Of a stretch of 64,000 nt of DNA, positions 21,261-40,546 are shown piece by piece. Source of the DNA: Vigna angularis. Lineage: Eukaryota; Streptophyta; Magnoliopsida; Fabales; Fabaceae. Positions within the stretch are counted from its first letter, which is position 1. Each line of letters opens with the position of its first letter. A model generated the notes under the pieces. That model was not told the DNA's origin and did no database searches. It saw only the letters and a list, made by a program, of their open reading frames with translations. Both the position numbers and the translations under genes were made by a program. Where the stretch lies: contig NC_068980.1 of assembly GCF_016808095.1 (NCBI RefSeq), positions 2,914,001 to 2,978,000 on the forward strand, in the 5' to 3' direction.

Positions 21261-21512
21261 TTTTCAATTTAGTTCTTTATTTTTTTAAAAACATCTAATT
21301 TGATATAAAAAATGAGCATTATTTACACATATTTCATATCATTTTTACTAATTTGATCGCTTTCTTTATACATATTGTCAAATATGTGTAGAGAACTTTC
21401 GTTCATTGTTAGTGAAAAGAACCACGTTGAATGCTTTTAAAAAACTAAAGGACCAAATTTATGGATTTTTAAAAACTAAAAAATTATTTTGAAAAAACAA
21501 TATCTATAAGTT

Positions 21513-23166
21513 AAGTGGTGGCTTCACCCTCTTCCACGTCATCCTTCTCTGCCTTGCAAACAATATGCTTTCGCTTGGTGGTCCCCACTCCCCACTGTGG
21601 CCTAACTCTAAGAGGAGTAGTTAGGGCATTGAACTGCAAAAATTCAAACCTTACAACAACCACATTTATGTAAGGCCAACCAACTATCAACTATTAATTA
21701 ATAATTTGCATTCTCCAAAACAACTCTTATTACTGAGGAAGTCTCATAATAAAGATTTTAAATGAGTAGTTTAATTGAAAATGGAACAATTTAATTTAAT
21801 TCAATATTTTAATTACAAATTTTATAATTTGACTTGATCTTCTCGTATTAAGTGGTTGACTTGATGTTTTATTTTTTAATTTATTTTATATATTTATTAT
21901 AGTTCAATCAAAATAAATAAACTTTACTCGTTTAATTTATTCACAACACTATAATTAAATTAAAGTGTAAGTACTTATTATAAAAAATAATATTTAAAAA
22001 TCAAAGTCTGAATTTATATAATTGATCAAACAAATAAATTAAAAGTTTTAATTATTCAAATATGAGAGACACATTTTTTATAATTTCAAATTCTTGAAAT
22101 TTCACTTCTGCCAAAATGATATTCAATGGAAATTGCTAACAGATATAAAATGACCCCCTTTTGAATTTTAAACAGTTATTTTTTCAAACTCTACATAAAA
22201 ATAATGTTTTTATTAATAAATAATTGTTATAAATAACTCATATTTAGAATTTTTTATTGGCCCTTACAAACAAATTGATTAGTATTCCTTTTCAAAAACA
22301 TAAAATTCGAATTTAAAGACTACAAATAATTTCATTTATAATTTATGATTCTTTCCATGTAACTATTTATGAGCATTTAGAATAATTGAATAAGTTAATT
22401 TAATATTGGCATAATAGGATGAAGATGTAATGGACAAAAATTCTGATTGAGCAGGGATTGGTGGATAATGAAAAAGTTTAAATATAATTTTAATCTACGC
22501 GAAATTAAAATTTATTTTTATTGTAAATTTTGATAAATTATGGTTTTTAACTTTTCTTAAAAATAAATAAATTCTTATTAACTTAATTATTTTAAGTGTT
22601 ATTATGTATTAAATAATATTTTAAATTTTTTATACTATTTAATACCTTATAATTAAAAACTTAGTCCCAAGCTTTATTTAACACTTAACATTGGTAGTTT
22701 ATAAGTTTTAAAACTTGAAAACCTAAGAAATAAAGTGGAGGGTTTTAAAGCTAAACCCTTTCCAGCACATCCTATGGGAATTATTGAAAACCTTTCCACT
22801 CTGACTTTGATTTCGACAACTTTTTTTTTTTTTTCACCATAATAAACAACACCAAAGGCAATGCAATTTATTTTTTATTTAAATACTATTTTTTCTTTCT
22901 TTTCTTTTAATTTTTTTAATTAAGTTTTAATTTTTGTTAATTTTATTTATTAAAGATTTTTTTATAGCACGGTTTAAATAATTCACAATATATAAATTGC
23001 AGTTTGTGATATTTTATTTTTTAAATTTTTAAATTTTTTTTAAAACGTAAGCTTTAAAAAAGCTTGCGTGTAGGCCATTCTCTTCAAACTACAATTTCTT
23101 AACTCTCTTTCGTCTTTGAATGAGTCACTATATACAGAGTCTCTCACATGTAACACAATCTTCTAT
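21513..23166 (-). pseudogene. Inverted, interrupted copy of the PsbP-type presequence exon and its promoter
   Basis: On the minus strand, 23166 down to about 23061 carries the promoter block ('gattgtgttacatgtgag', a TATA-like 'tgtatatag'), the leader and the ATG (about 23077) of the presequence exon as far as 'ACGCAAGCTT'. The exon resumes at 21639 with 'TTGCAGTTCAATGCCC' and runs to 21513, ending inside the acidic linker ([12 protein letters not shown]). The hydrophobic core and splice donor are missing. The 1.4 kb in between (about 21640-23058) is inserted sequence whose right end is the 300-bp repeat also found at 23931-24234. It cannot encode a complete presequence. Its sequence is closest to the exons of genes A and B. 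Confidence 0.85.
22757..23057. repeat. 300-bp direct repeat, copy 1
   Basis: Starts 'cctttccagcacatcc', ends 'aaaacgtaagctttaa'. Nearly the same as 23931-24234. This copy forms the right end of the insertion that splits the inverted presequence exon. Confidence 0.9.
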
Positions 23167-23230
23167 AGACCACGATTGCTTGTATTATAAAGTCATATTC
23201 TCATAATTTTTTAAATTAAAAGAAAAGTTA

Positions 23231-23483
23231 CACCGTGTTCTTAAAAATAATCTTTAAGGGTGGAAAGCGAAAAGCGAAGATGGAAATAATGTTCATTTTT
23301 GCTGATTTTTCTAAATCTGTCACATCAATTAAATTCTAAACTAATTCTTAGAAACTTTACTTCCAAATTCACTCTCAATTGCCTTCAAATCCACTCAAAC
23401 AAACAACAAAAGATATACTCTCAAATCTATTCAATCACTCTCTTCCAAATCATCTCCCCAAATCATCTTAAGTGAACAAAGCA
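23231..23483 (-). mobile_element. Tourist/PIF-like MITE, related to 33016-33520
   Basis: On the minus strand this reads 'gctttgttcac...gatttggggagatgatttg...ttgagtggatttgaaggcaattgag' and matches the start of the element at 33016. The right end GAACAAAGC (to about 23482) and left end CACCGTGTTC (23231) are weak inverted repeats. The flanks are TTA on the left and TAA on the right, so the target duplication is not exact. No coding. Confidence 0.5.
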
Positions 23484-23930
23484 TAATAAAGAATCCATGA
23501 TAAAGAGAGTAAAAACATTATTTTGTGTTTTCATCACATCACCATCATTCCTTTGTCCAAATTATTTTTTCTAAATGACATAAACACCCTTCAATTCACA
23601 CTTCTGTAGAAATTTGGATTGTTTTCTTCTTTAGATTTTTAGTATTGCATTTCTACTCAACTTTCAAAATACATATGTTAGTATATTAACAAAATTATTA
23701 AAATATGTTAAAACATTAAAATTAATATATTTTGAAAATTGGGTAAAGAAACAACATAACAAAACAATCTATGAGAGAAGCTAGACTCTCCCACTAGTTT
23801 CCAAGTTCAACTTTGTTATTTCTTTTTCTCTTTTAAAAGGCATTAAAAGTTATAAATATATTATTTGTTGTCTCTTAATTAATATAAAACTATTTATTGT
23901 ATCCAAATTTTCTATGGGAATTATTGAAAA

Positions 23931-24234
23931 CCTTTCCAGCACATCCTATGGGAATTATTGAAAACCTTTCCACTCTGACTTTGATTTGGACAACTTTATT
24001 TTTTTTTCACCATAATAAACAACACCAAAGGCAATGCAATTTATTTTTTATTTAAATACTATTTTTTCTTTCTTTTCTTTTAATTTTTTTAATTAAGTTT
24101 TAATTTTTGTTAATTTTATTTATTAAAGATTTTTTTATAGCACGGTTTAAATAATTCACAATATATAAATTGTGTATCAGTTCGTGGTATTTTATTTTTT
24201 TAATTTTTAATTTTTTTTAAAACGTAAGCTTTAA
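23931..24234. repeat. 300-bp direct repeat, copy 2
   Basis: Second copy of 22757-23057, lying about 170 bases before the gene A promoter block. Just before it, a 30-base piece ('tctatgggaattattgaaaacc') is duplicated once more. Confidence 0.9.
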
Positions 24235-24403
24235 TGTCATATTTGTTGGTATAAAATTTTTGTAGGTATTAAAATATGATTATTCTTAGTTTCCTCGCTT
24301 CTTGAAGACGAATTTTACAGGAGTAAAACAACAACAATATAGCTCTTAACATAACACAGTACAGGCTGCACTGGAACAAAAGTTTTAAAAAAACATTTTC
24401 GTT

Positions 24404-24441
24404 GTAGAGGATGGTGTTGCCTGTGACAGACTCTATATATA
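24404..24441 (+). promoter_or_regulatory. Conserved core promoter of fused gene A
   Basis: The block GTAGAGGATGGTGTTGC-CTGTGACAGACTC leads into TATATATA (24434-24441), about 50 bases before the ATG at 24490. The same block stands before gene B (49812-49841, with its TATA in 49859-49876), gene C (60268-60305) and in inverted form near 23166. So promoter and presequence exon were copied as one unit. Light regulation would fit a PsbP origin but no specific light box was identified. Confidence 0.65.
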
Positions 24442-24489
24442 GGTTGATGCAGAGGCCAAAGAGAGTTAAGAAATTGCAGTTTGAAGAGA

Positions 24490-27997
<3,508 letters not shown>

Positions 27998-28057
27998 TTG
28001 CAACGCACATCTGTTACAATAGTTTGGGAGATAATCTCTTATGTAATGTTGCCTATT

Positions 28058-28063
28058 AATAAA
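28058..28063 (+). terminator. AATAAA poly(A) signal of gene A
   Basis: AATAAA about 60 bases after the stop, in 'gcctattaataaatttc'; the same phrase follows gene B (53593-53598). Confidence 0.5.
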
Positions 28064-28648
28064 TTTCAGTGAAGAGTGAAGTGTGTCAGCTGTTAATCTT
28101 TTTATTGATGTAATGTTTTTTTTGTTAGTGAAATGTGGCTTTGCTTGTTTTTTATTTTAGAAGAAAACATATTTGTTTAATTTTTTATTTGTCATATTGG
28201 CTTATTATCAGTTGTATTTTTCTTTCACAAAAAAAAATTATATTAACTGCACCATTTGAATACTTTAAATCATGTATAAATAAATATGTAAGATAAAAAG
28301 TAGGGACATTCTTTTTTATTTAAGTCATGTATAAATGAATATCTAGACACAATTATATACAAAATTAATACCATTCTTAACTCAAAATCTTAAAATAATA
28401 GATTAATTTTATCCTTAAATATTGTTTCACTTTTTTATTTTTAACTAATATGACATTTCGATTCACGCTTATATTCTCAATCTATTTCATATCTAATATC
28501 TCTTAAATCTCAATCTACTTTGGTCTTAAATCTTCTATGCTCATTAATCAAGCACAATCCTACATATTTTGCTATTTAATCTAGATACGTTAATATACCT
28601 AAAACTATATACTAAAGTAACAGTGTTCATACTTCTTAGATATTCTAG

Positions 28649-28652
<4 letters not shown>

Positions 28653-28730
<78 letters not shown>
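28653..28730. repeat. (TA)n microsatellite
   Basis: About 38 TA units in the region downstream of gene A. Confidence 0.95.
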
Positions 28731-28734
<4 letters not shown>

Positions 28735-30644
28735 TCATTTTTTTTATATAAAAAAAATAGTAAGAGTAAGTTTTTCTACATTGTTAGACCTGAAATACGT
28801 AATCCTAATTCCGAATTGACTTTGAACCATTTGAAAAAAAAAATTATGATATTTTGTAGATTTTTGTGAGTAAAAATATCAACTACTATAATAATCTATT
28901 AAAGTTAAGAAAAATTGTCACTATAGGTATGCTTACTTGTATAAGACCCTCAAATATAATCTCTTTAACTTAATACGATGACAAATTTAACAATTAAATG
29001 TAGAAAGGTTATGTGTGGAATACAGAAAAGGAAAGTCATTGCTAAAAAGTCGAATGACTTTATCCGAAACACGTTTTATCTTGAATGTCAAACACATATT
29101 TTTACAATAATAATATTTTGAAAAATACTATTTGTATTAATATAAGGGGAAACAAAATTATAATTATTTTGTGAAATGAAAACGAAGTGCATTATTACTG
29201 CAGGTATTAATTGTTTCATTGATGATAAGGCCCCCACCCAATAGACTACTGAAGTACATTTTTGTTTTTCTTCAAACTTCTCAGCTAAACATCACACAAA
29301 ACTTGAAGGAGAAGGGAAAGAAATTAAAAACCAACTAAAACTCAAAAGCTTACTTAATCAAAACTTCTGTTTATCAACTTGAGTATCTAAGTGTGTCTTT
29401 AAGTCATGTTTAAGTTTAAAAGAAGAAAAAAAAAACAGAAAAGGATTTCTCAAAATCCTAGCAAAAATTCAAGTGAATAAAATTTGCATAGAGATAATTG
29501 TTTAAAAAATGGAAAATGAATAATTTTGTTTTCTATTTAAACCTTAAAAACTCATTTTTAACTTCTTTAACTTTGTAATTAAGAGAATAGTGAAATTAAA
29601 AAATGATGCAATAAAATATTCTAATCCATGTATATGAAATATCAGATGATAAATGTAAATGTAAATAAGTAGGTTTTGGAAAGTATATCTCTATTTCTAA
29701 TATTACAAAAATAAAACGATCTTGATAAATCTTGTATTATGATTACGATCTCTTCAAATTTAAAATTACTATCACAATTATTCTTTAGAAAATATTGAAG
29801 GATTATTATTGCATTTGTTTTTTTAACCTTTAACGGTTTTATTCCCATAAAGTGAGTTTGGTTAGCACGTGGAAAGTGATAAAGTGAAGGGTATGATTGT
29901 TGTAGGTGTTAATGAGAAAGCCCCCACCTACAATGTAGAAATCGTACAAATTTGTTGGTGGCACATTGAACACACTTATAAATTGCCTTTAATATCCTAC
30001 TCTATATAATAAGTTAACGCTATATTAAATGCGTCTCCACGTCTCTCCCTATGTTCTACATATGGTAGTTGTTGCTACAACATTCCTCATCTTCAACATA
30101 AATTTTCACTTTGAATTTTATCCAATATTTTTGAATTTTCATTCATTGATATTTCAATGATAAAACTAAACTAAAATGCTTGGCATACGTGTAATATTAT
30201 GTATTTTATTAAAGAAAGTGAATATTTTTTTTATTTTGAGAAAAATCAAACACAACCATGGTTTCTTGCAACTCTAGATTTGCCTACAATGTAGTCATCC
30301 AAATACTTTACTTTTTAAATCGATTTTGTGAAATTGAGTTAGAGTTAAAATTCATTTCTTAACATGATATTAAAATCATAAAACTATTGTTATATCTATT
30401 TATATATTATAAAATAGTCACACACATAAATCTCCACACTAGTAAGATATTGTCCATTTCTAATTAAGCTCTCACATATTTTCTTTTGATATTACTTCAA
30501 AATTTTTTTTTTTTAAGAGAGGTGTCTTATGTGTATATAAACAAATATCCATTTATAGTTTTATTTCATGTGAAACTTTGTTTGTTTCCTAACAATAATA
30601 TTTTCATGGAGTAGAAACAATGAGTTACTTTTTTTTTCCTTGTA

Positions 30645-30785
30645 AGTTGAAACAACTGAATTGCCTCCATCCAATATAAAAGCAAGTAACAAAGGAGAAG
30701 CTGTATACACAGTCACCGACAATAATCTTAATGGTGCAACCGCTACCATAAAACCAGGGAATGTTTTTTTAACCATATGGTACAA
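30645..30785 (+). other. Exon-like open frame, unrecognised
   Basis: After an AG at 30645-30646 an open frame reads ETTELPPSNIKASNKGEAVY then TVTDNNLNGATATIKPGN, with balanced composition unlike the AT-rich surroundings. It may be a leftover exon of a host gene brought in by rearrangement. There is no start codon and no visible neighbouring exon. I do not recognise it. Confidence 0.25.
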
Positions 30786-31019
30786 AAAATTGATTTGGTT
30801 TATTCAAATTGTAATGAACAATAAAATGTAGTATTTTAATTTATAAAATAAAAACCTTAATTATCTAAAAAATAATAATAAAAAATAAAAATAAAAACAA
30901 TGATCGTAGCAATTATTAATTATCAAAATTGTGTTACAACTTTGTATATAGATTAGGATATCTCAAATGTCTTGTTTTATTTATTTTATGTTTTTTCACC
31001 TATAAAAAAGCACGAAGCA

Positions 31020-31800
31020 AAATGTAGACAAGATGACAAGCAAGAACGTGTAGAACCATCTGTTGTCGATGCTCTTTCTCTCAATCGAACCACTTTTCCA
31101 AAGGGCTTCGTTTTCGGGACAGCATCCTCGGCTTACCAGGTCTCCAAATGCTTTCTTATACTTAGTTCTAAATATTACACCTTTCGAAAAATATATCTTC
31201 ATAAAAGTAATGGAGATGTAGCAGTCGATGAATGTACATGAACTTTGCTAATTGTTGTTGGACCTTTCATGGTTAATGATTTCAATCTTCTTTTAAAATT
31301 ATTGATATATAGATGGAAAGGTTGGTGCAAACGAGGAGGGTGTAAACCAAGAAGGAATCGATTATTACAATCGCCTCATTGATCATCTCACAGCCAACGG
31401 TCAATGTCCATGTTTTCCTCTCTTGGTTTTTCTTCGATAAAACTTCTATTTTATAATATATATTTTTTTAAGTGAATGAGATATTGATTTAAATATTAAT
31501 GTTGGAGGTCTAAAACCATATGTGACACTTTTTCACTGGGATCTTTCCCTAGCTTTAGAAGAGGAGTATGGAGGTTTTCTATCCTATAATATTGTGTAAG
31601 TTATACAAATTATTAAAGAAGGATAGGATCACACACTTTTACATTAATTTGATAAATTAAATAATAAGTGTTATTGACATTTGTGGATAATCTAATTTTG
31701 TTCAAAGATATTCTTACTAAAATATTAAGAGGTTGTGAAATTTTAAAATATGATCTTAGAAGGTTTGATATTACGCTATGGGCAAATTGTGTTATAGCGG
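31020..31800 (+). pseudogene. Truncated GH1 beta-glucosidase pseudogene of the gene A type
   Basis: The piece keeps an exon 2 equivalent (SVVDALSLNRTTFPKGFVFG to AYQ, about 31057-31139), the end of exon 4 (NGDVAVDE, about 31207-31232), exon 6 (about 31312-31399) and exon 7 ([20 protein letters not shown], about 31508-31596), then gene A-like intron 7 to about 31800. The exon with YEGAA, most of exon 4 and exon 5 are deleted, and everything after exon 7 (both catalytic glutamates) is missing. No PsbP-type exon was found upstream. It resembles gene A more than gene 1. Confidence 0.88.
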
Positions 31801-32239
31801 TAACAAATTTTTACGTGTTTGGAGAAAATTTAAGATCACATGGTGAATTGATTTCTTAAGCTTTAAAATATTTTTTCTCTGTTTTTATATTTATTTAACA
31901 TATAATATCAATAATAATAAAGAATAAAGAGAAAGAAAAAAATGCACAGATAAATTTAATTATTTATTTAACTTTTTATATAATATTAAAAAATTTATTA
32001 TTATTATATTAATAATATTAAACTATTGTATTATTATTATTAAGTTTAAATGTTTAGTTCGTCATATCCGAGATGAATTTTTGTTTAGTAATTGGTTTTA
32101 AAAATGGATATAAACGAAGTTAAAGTAAAGTGGGAAAAGAATCTTCACATTTTTTTTCTCACTCCTTACTTAAATACACCAACTTTTTCTCTCTTCCTAT
32201 ATTTTTATTAAATATTTATCTTTTCTCTCTCTTTCCTCC

Positions 32240-32545
32240 TTAACCTCTACCTCCAGAATAACCACTTCTCGGGTGAGTTCTCTTCGAGTATCACTTGCCT
32301 CGCTCGTCTCACTCGCTTGGATTATCCTCCAACAACTTCAACAGTCAAATCCCTTTCTCCGTCAACAACTTAACCCACCTCATCGGTCTCTTCTTGGAAC
32401 ACAACCCTCGCAGGAAACGTAGATCTCTGTGGCCCGTAGTTGAAGGCTTGCAACCCCTTCTTCCCGGCTCCAGCACCGTCTCCCTCCTCCAATTCAGCCC
32501 CGGCCACGACGCTGGGACATGCGTGTTCGGAAATGTGAAATCCGA
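32240..32545 (+). pseudogene. LRR receptor-like kinase fragment (At2g26730-like)
   Basis: Reading across small frameshifts, the plus strand gives [20 protein letters not shown], then a leucine-rich repeat stretch [19 protein letters not shown], then [10 protein letters not shown] and [19 protein letters not shown]. That order is the end of the leucine-rich repeats and the juxtamembrane start of plant 'inactive' LRR receptor kinases. A one-base deletion breaks LDLSSNN, a segment between the LRR and NVDLCG is missing, and there is no membrane or kinase region. It adjoins the ERF fragment of opposite strand at about 32525-32550. A captured gene fragment, not a gene. Confidence 0.7.
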
Positions 32546-32549
32546 GGTA

Positions 32550-32882
32550 GATGTTTGAGGGTGTGGATTCGGAGTGTGGTGATCTCATTTGGGGTTTGGA
32601 CTCGAGTTCGAAACGAGAGAACTGGTGTTCCATGGAAGTAGTTGGGAAGTCGAGAAAGTCAGAGAAAAAATGGTCCATTGTTTCAAATGAGTGAGAAGTT
32701 GAAGATTGGTAACAGATGGAGTTTGATTGAGATGAGGTGGGATTTGGTTCCTCAAATAGAAAAGAGAAGTTATTTTTGGTGACATCAGAAGAGGATGTGA
32801 TTGGAAGAGGAGAGAATTCTCCGAGAAGGTGCAGTTTTATTTGATTGAGAGCAGAAAGTTGAAGAGGATTTAGGTTTGCCAT
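32550..32882 (-). pseudogene. ERF-type transcription factor N-terminal fragment
   Basis: On the minus strand, from an ATG at 32882, the frame reads MANLNPLQLSALNQIKLHLL then GEFSPLP, followed by a Ser/Asn-rich region, SFETMDHFFSDFLDFPTTS and SRFELESKP. The opening helix of the 'I..HLLGEFSPL' type and the acidic/aromatic patches are like the N-terminus of group IX ethylene response factors (ERF5-like). The AP2 DNA-binding domain is absent: at about 32550 the frame runs into the antisense of the receptor-kinase fragment. Family assignment is by recognition only. Confidence 0.5.
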
Positions 32883-33015
32883 ACAGCTGTTGAAAATATA
32901 CTGTTATATTGTTATTAAATTTTCAACATGCTAGTTTTTTATTTGAAAACAATGTTCCTCTGTAAATAAAAAGAAACAGAAAAAAGTGAAAAAAAATCGT
33001 GAAACTTATTTGTTA

Positions 33016-33520
33016 GGCTTTGTTCTTTTGGAGTGATTTGGGGGAGATGATTTGAATGGATTTGAGTGGATTTGAAGGTAATTTTTTTGTTGTTTTTTGA
33101 GTGGATTTGTGGGTAATTGAAAGTGGATTTAGAAGTAAAGTTTATGAGAATTAATGTATGATTTGATTGATGTGACAGTTTTAAAAAATTAGTTTAATTG
33201 ATAGAAATTGAAGATTACCAAAATGCCTCTAGTTATTAAAGTAATATAAAATGTGATTTATTAATATTAAAATTAATTATAAAAATGTTTATAAAGAGAA
33301 AAAATTTATAAATAATTTTTAAAATAGGACGGGGCAAAGCAATCTTTTCCACCCAAATAATCGCAAATCTTCTCAAATTAACAGGATGCTCCTTGTATCC
33401 GAATCTGGCAAATCCTCGCTTTTCCCTCCGTGCAAATCGTGGCAAGCGAACATGACTTTCTTCGCAAATCAATCTTTGCATATCAGCGTGAACAGGAGTA
33501 TCACACAAAGGAACACAACG
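33016..33520 (+). mobile_element. Tourist/PIF-Harbinger-like MITE with TTA target duplication
   Basis: A 505-bp block flanked by TTA at 33013-33015 and 33521-33523. The left end is GGCTTTGTTCTTTTGGAGTG and the right end, on the other strand, CGTTGTGTTCCTTTGTGTGA; these are imperfect inverted repeats. Three-base TTA duplications and a GG...TGTT terminus are typical of PIF/Harbinger MITEs. It carries no transposase. A related piece lies inverted at 23231-23483. Confidence 0.65.
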
Positions 33521-34491
33521 TTAATGTTCTTTTGTAAAAGAAATTCTTGTTTTTGTGTGTTTGTTGCAATTATTAAAATTAAAAAAAATATAAATAATTG
33601 AAATTTGGACAAAAATACATTTTCTTAATTATATTATAATACAAACATGTGTGTGATATAAAACTAATTAAATCAGTTTTGCATTTTAAAATTCTATAAC
33701 AATGTGCCTTTTTTTAGTATATAATAATGGAGTATTTGTTGTTAACTTAAAATGAAATTGTAGCCTGTTAGGAAGTGTTAAAACAATTTCATTTTTCATG
33801 TACTACTAAATCTAGCAGAGAACAGTAACTATTTAACTTTAATAAATAATTTAATGTTTTTATTTAGATGCGTGATTCATTTTGATTTTATTTTTGGTTT
33901 TTATTTAATTGGGTTTCTATTTTATTAAAATAGATTTAATGGTATATATCTTTACATTGATATTAATATTATTTAAAAATTATATAGATTTGTCACTTAT
34001 AAAAATTGAAGAATTTAAGAATAAAAAGTTATCTAAATTTTAATATATAAATACTGATTTAGAAATGGTTTCTTACGAGGAATAAGATGGAGAAGGAGCG
34101 TGCTTGAGATGTTCAAAAGGAAAATTTTGAGTGTTTTAGAGATAGTGGAAAATGAAGATATATAGTCAAAAAGATGTTCATGTTTCAGCGGAGGTGCCTG
34201 GAATGATATAAAAAAGATTAAAAAAAGAGTAAAAGCTTGGGCATTTCAGGAAAAGCAGAAGAAAGAGAAAAAAAAGTGAAGATTTCTTGGGTACGTCAGG
34301 TGGGAGTTAACCATTTTTGTCCATTTATGGAAAGAGACTCAATTCATACAATTTTGATCCATTTTTGTTCATTTAAGGAAAGAGACTCAATTCATACAAT
34401 TTTGACAACTTTGAGACCCAATGTCTACATTTTTAAAACCGGATACTAAAGAAAAATCCATCTTTTAACATAGAGACGAAGTAAACATTTA

Positions 34492-36313
<1,822 letters not shown>

Positions 36314-36320
36314 TATAAAA
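36314..36320 (+). promoter_or_regulatory. TATA box of beta-glucosidase gene D
   Basis: TATAAAA 50 bases before the ATG at 36370, in the same setting as the box of gene 1. Confidence 0.7.
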
Positions 36321-36369
36321 TGGAATATTACACATCATAGCTTCAGTAAGCAGAATCTAAGATTCAACA

Positions 36370-40546
<4,177 letters not shown>

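Larger units (their letters stand above)
27998..30640. other. Intergenic DNA, no gene seen
   Basis: AT-rich with a (TA)n tract at 28653-28730 and no coding pattern. Two related patches, near 29200-29250 and 29890-29960, share 'ggtattaattg...gataaggcccccacc' / 'ggtgttaatgagaaagcccccacc'; similar patches lie near 47720 and 56980. Confidence 0.5.
32044..34491. mobile_element. Probable Pack-MULE carrying host gene fragments
   Basis: This block interrupts duplicated upstream DNA that is continuous at 2205-2400, so it is an insertion of about 2.45 kb. Its ends look inverted: 'TTAAATGTTTAGTTCGTC' at the left and, on the other strand, 'TTAAATGTTTACTTCGTC' at the right. The right end also carries a tandem 'ggaaagagactcaattcata' repeat at 34329-34407, as legume Mutator-like ends often do. 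Inside are an LRR receptor-kinase fragment, an ERF fragment and a Tourist-like MITE. A 9-bp target duplication could not be fixed because both flanks are ATT repeats. No transposase seen. Confidence 0.55.

Noticed and set aside
32585..32785. Second minus-strand frame overlapping the ERF fragment
   Set aside because: Alternative frame of the same fragment with no recognisable motif.
32370..32882. A genuine 170-residue protein on the minus strand
   Set aside because: Its second half is antisense to the receptor-kinase fragment and the AP2 domain expected after the ERF part is absent.
33236..33601. Open frames on both strands within the Tourist-like MITE
   Set aside because: They lie inside or across the end of a non-coding element and have no family similarity.
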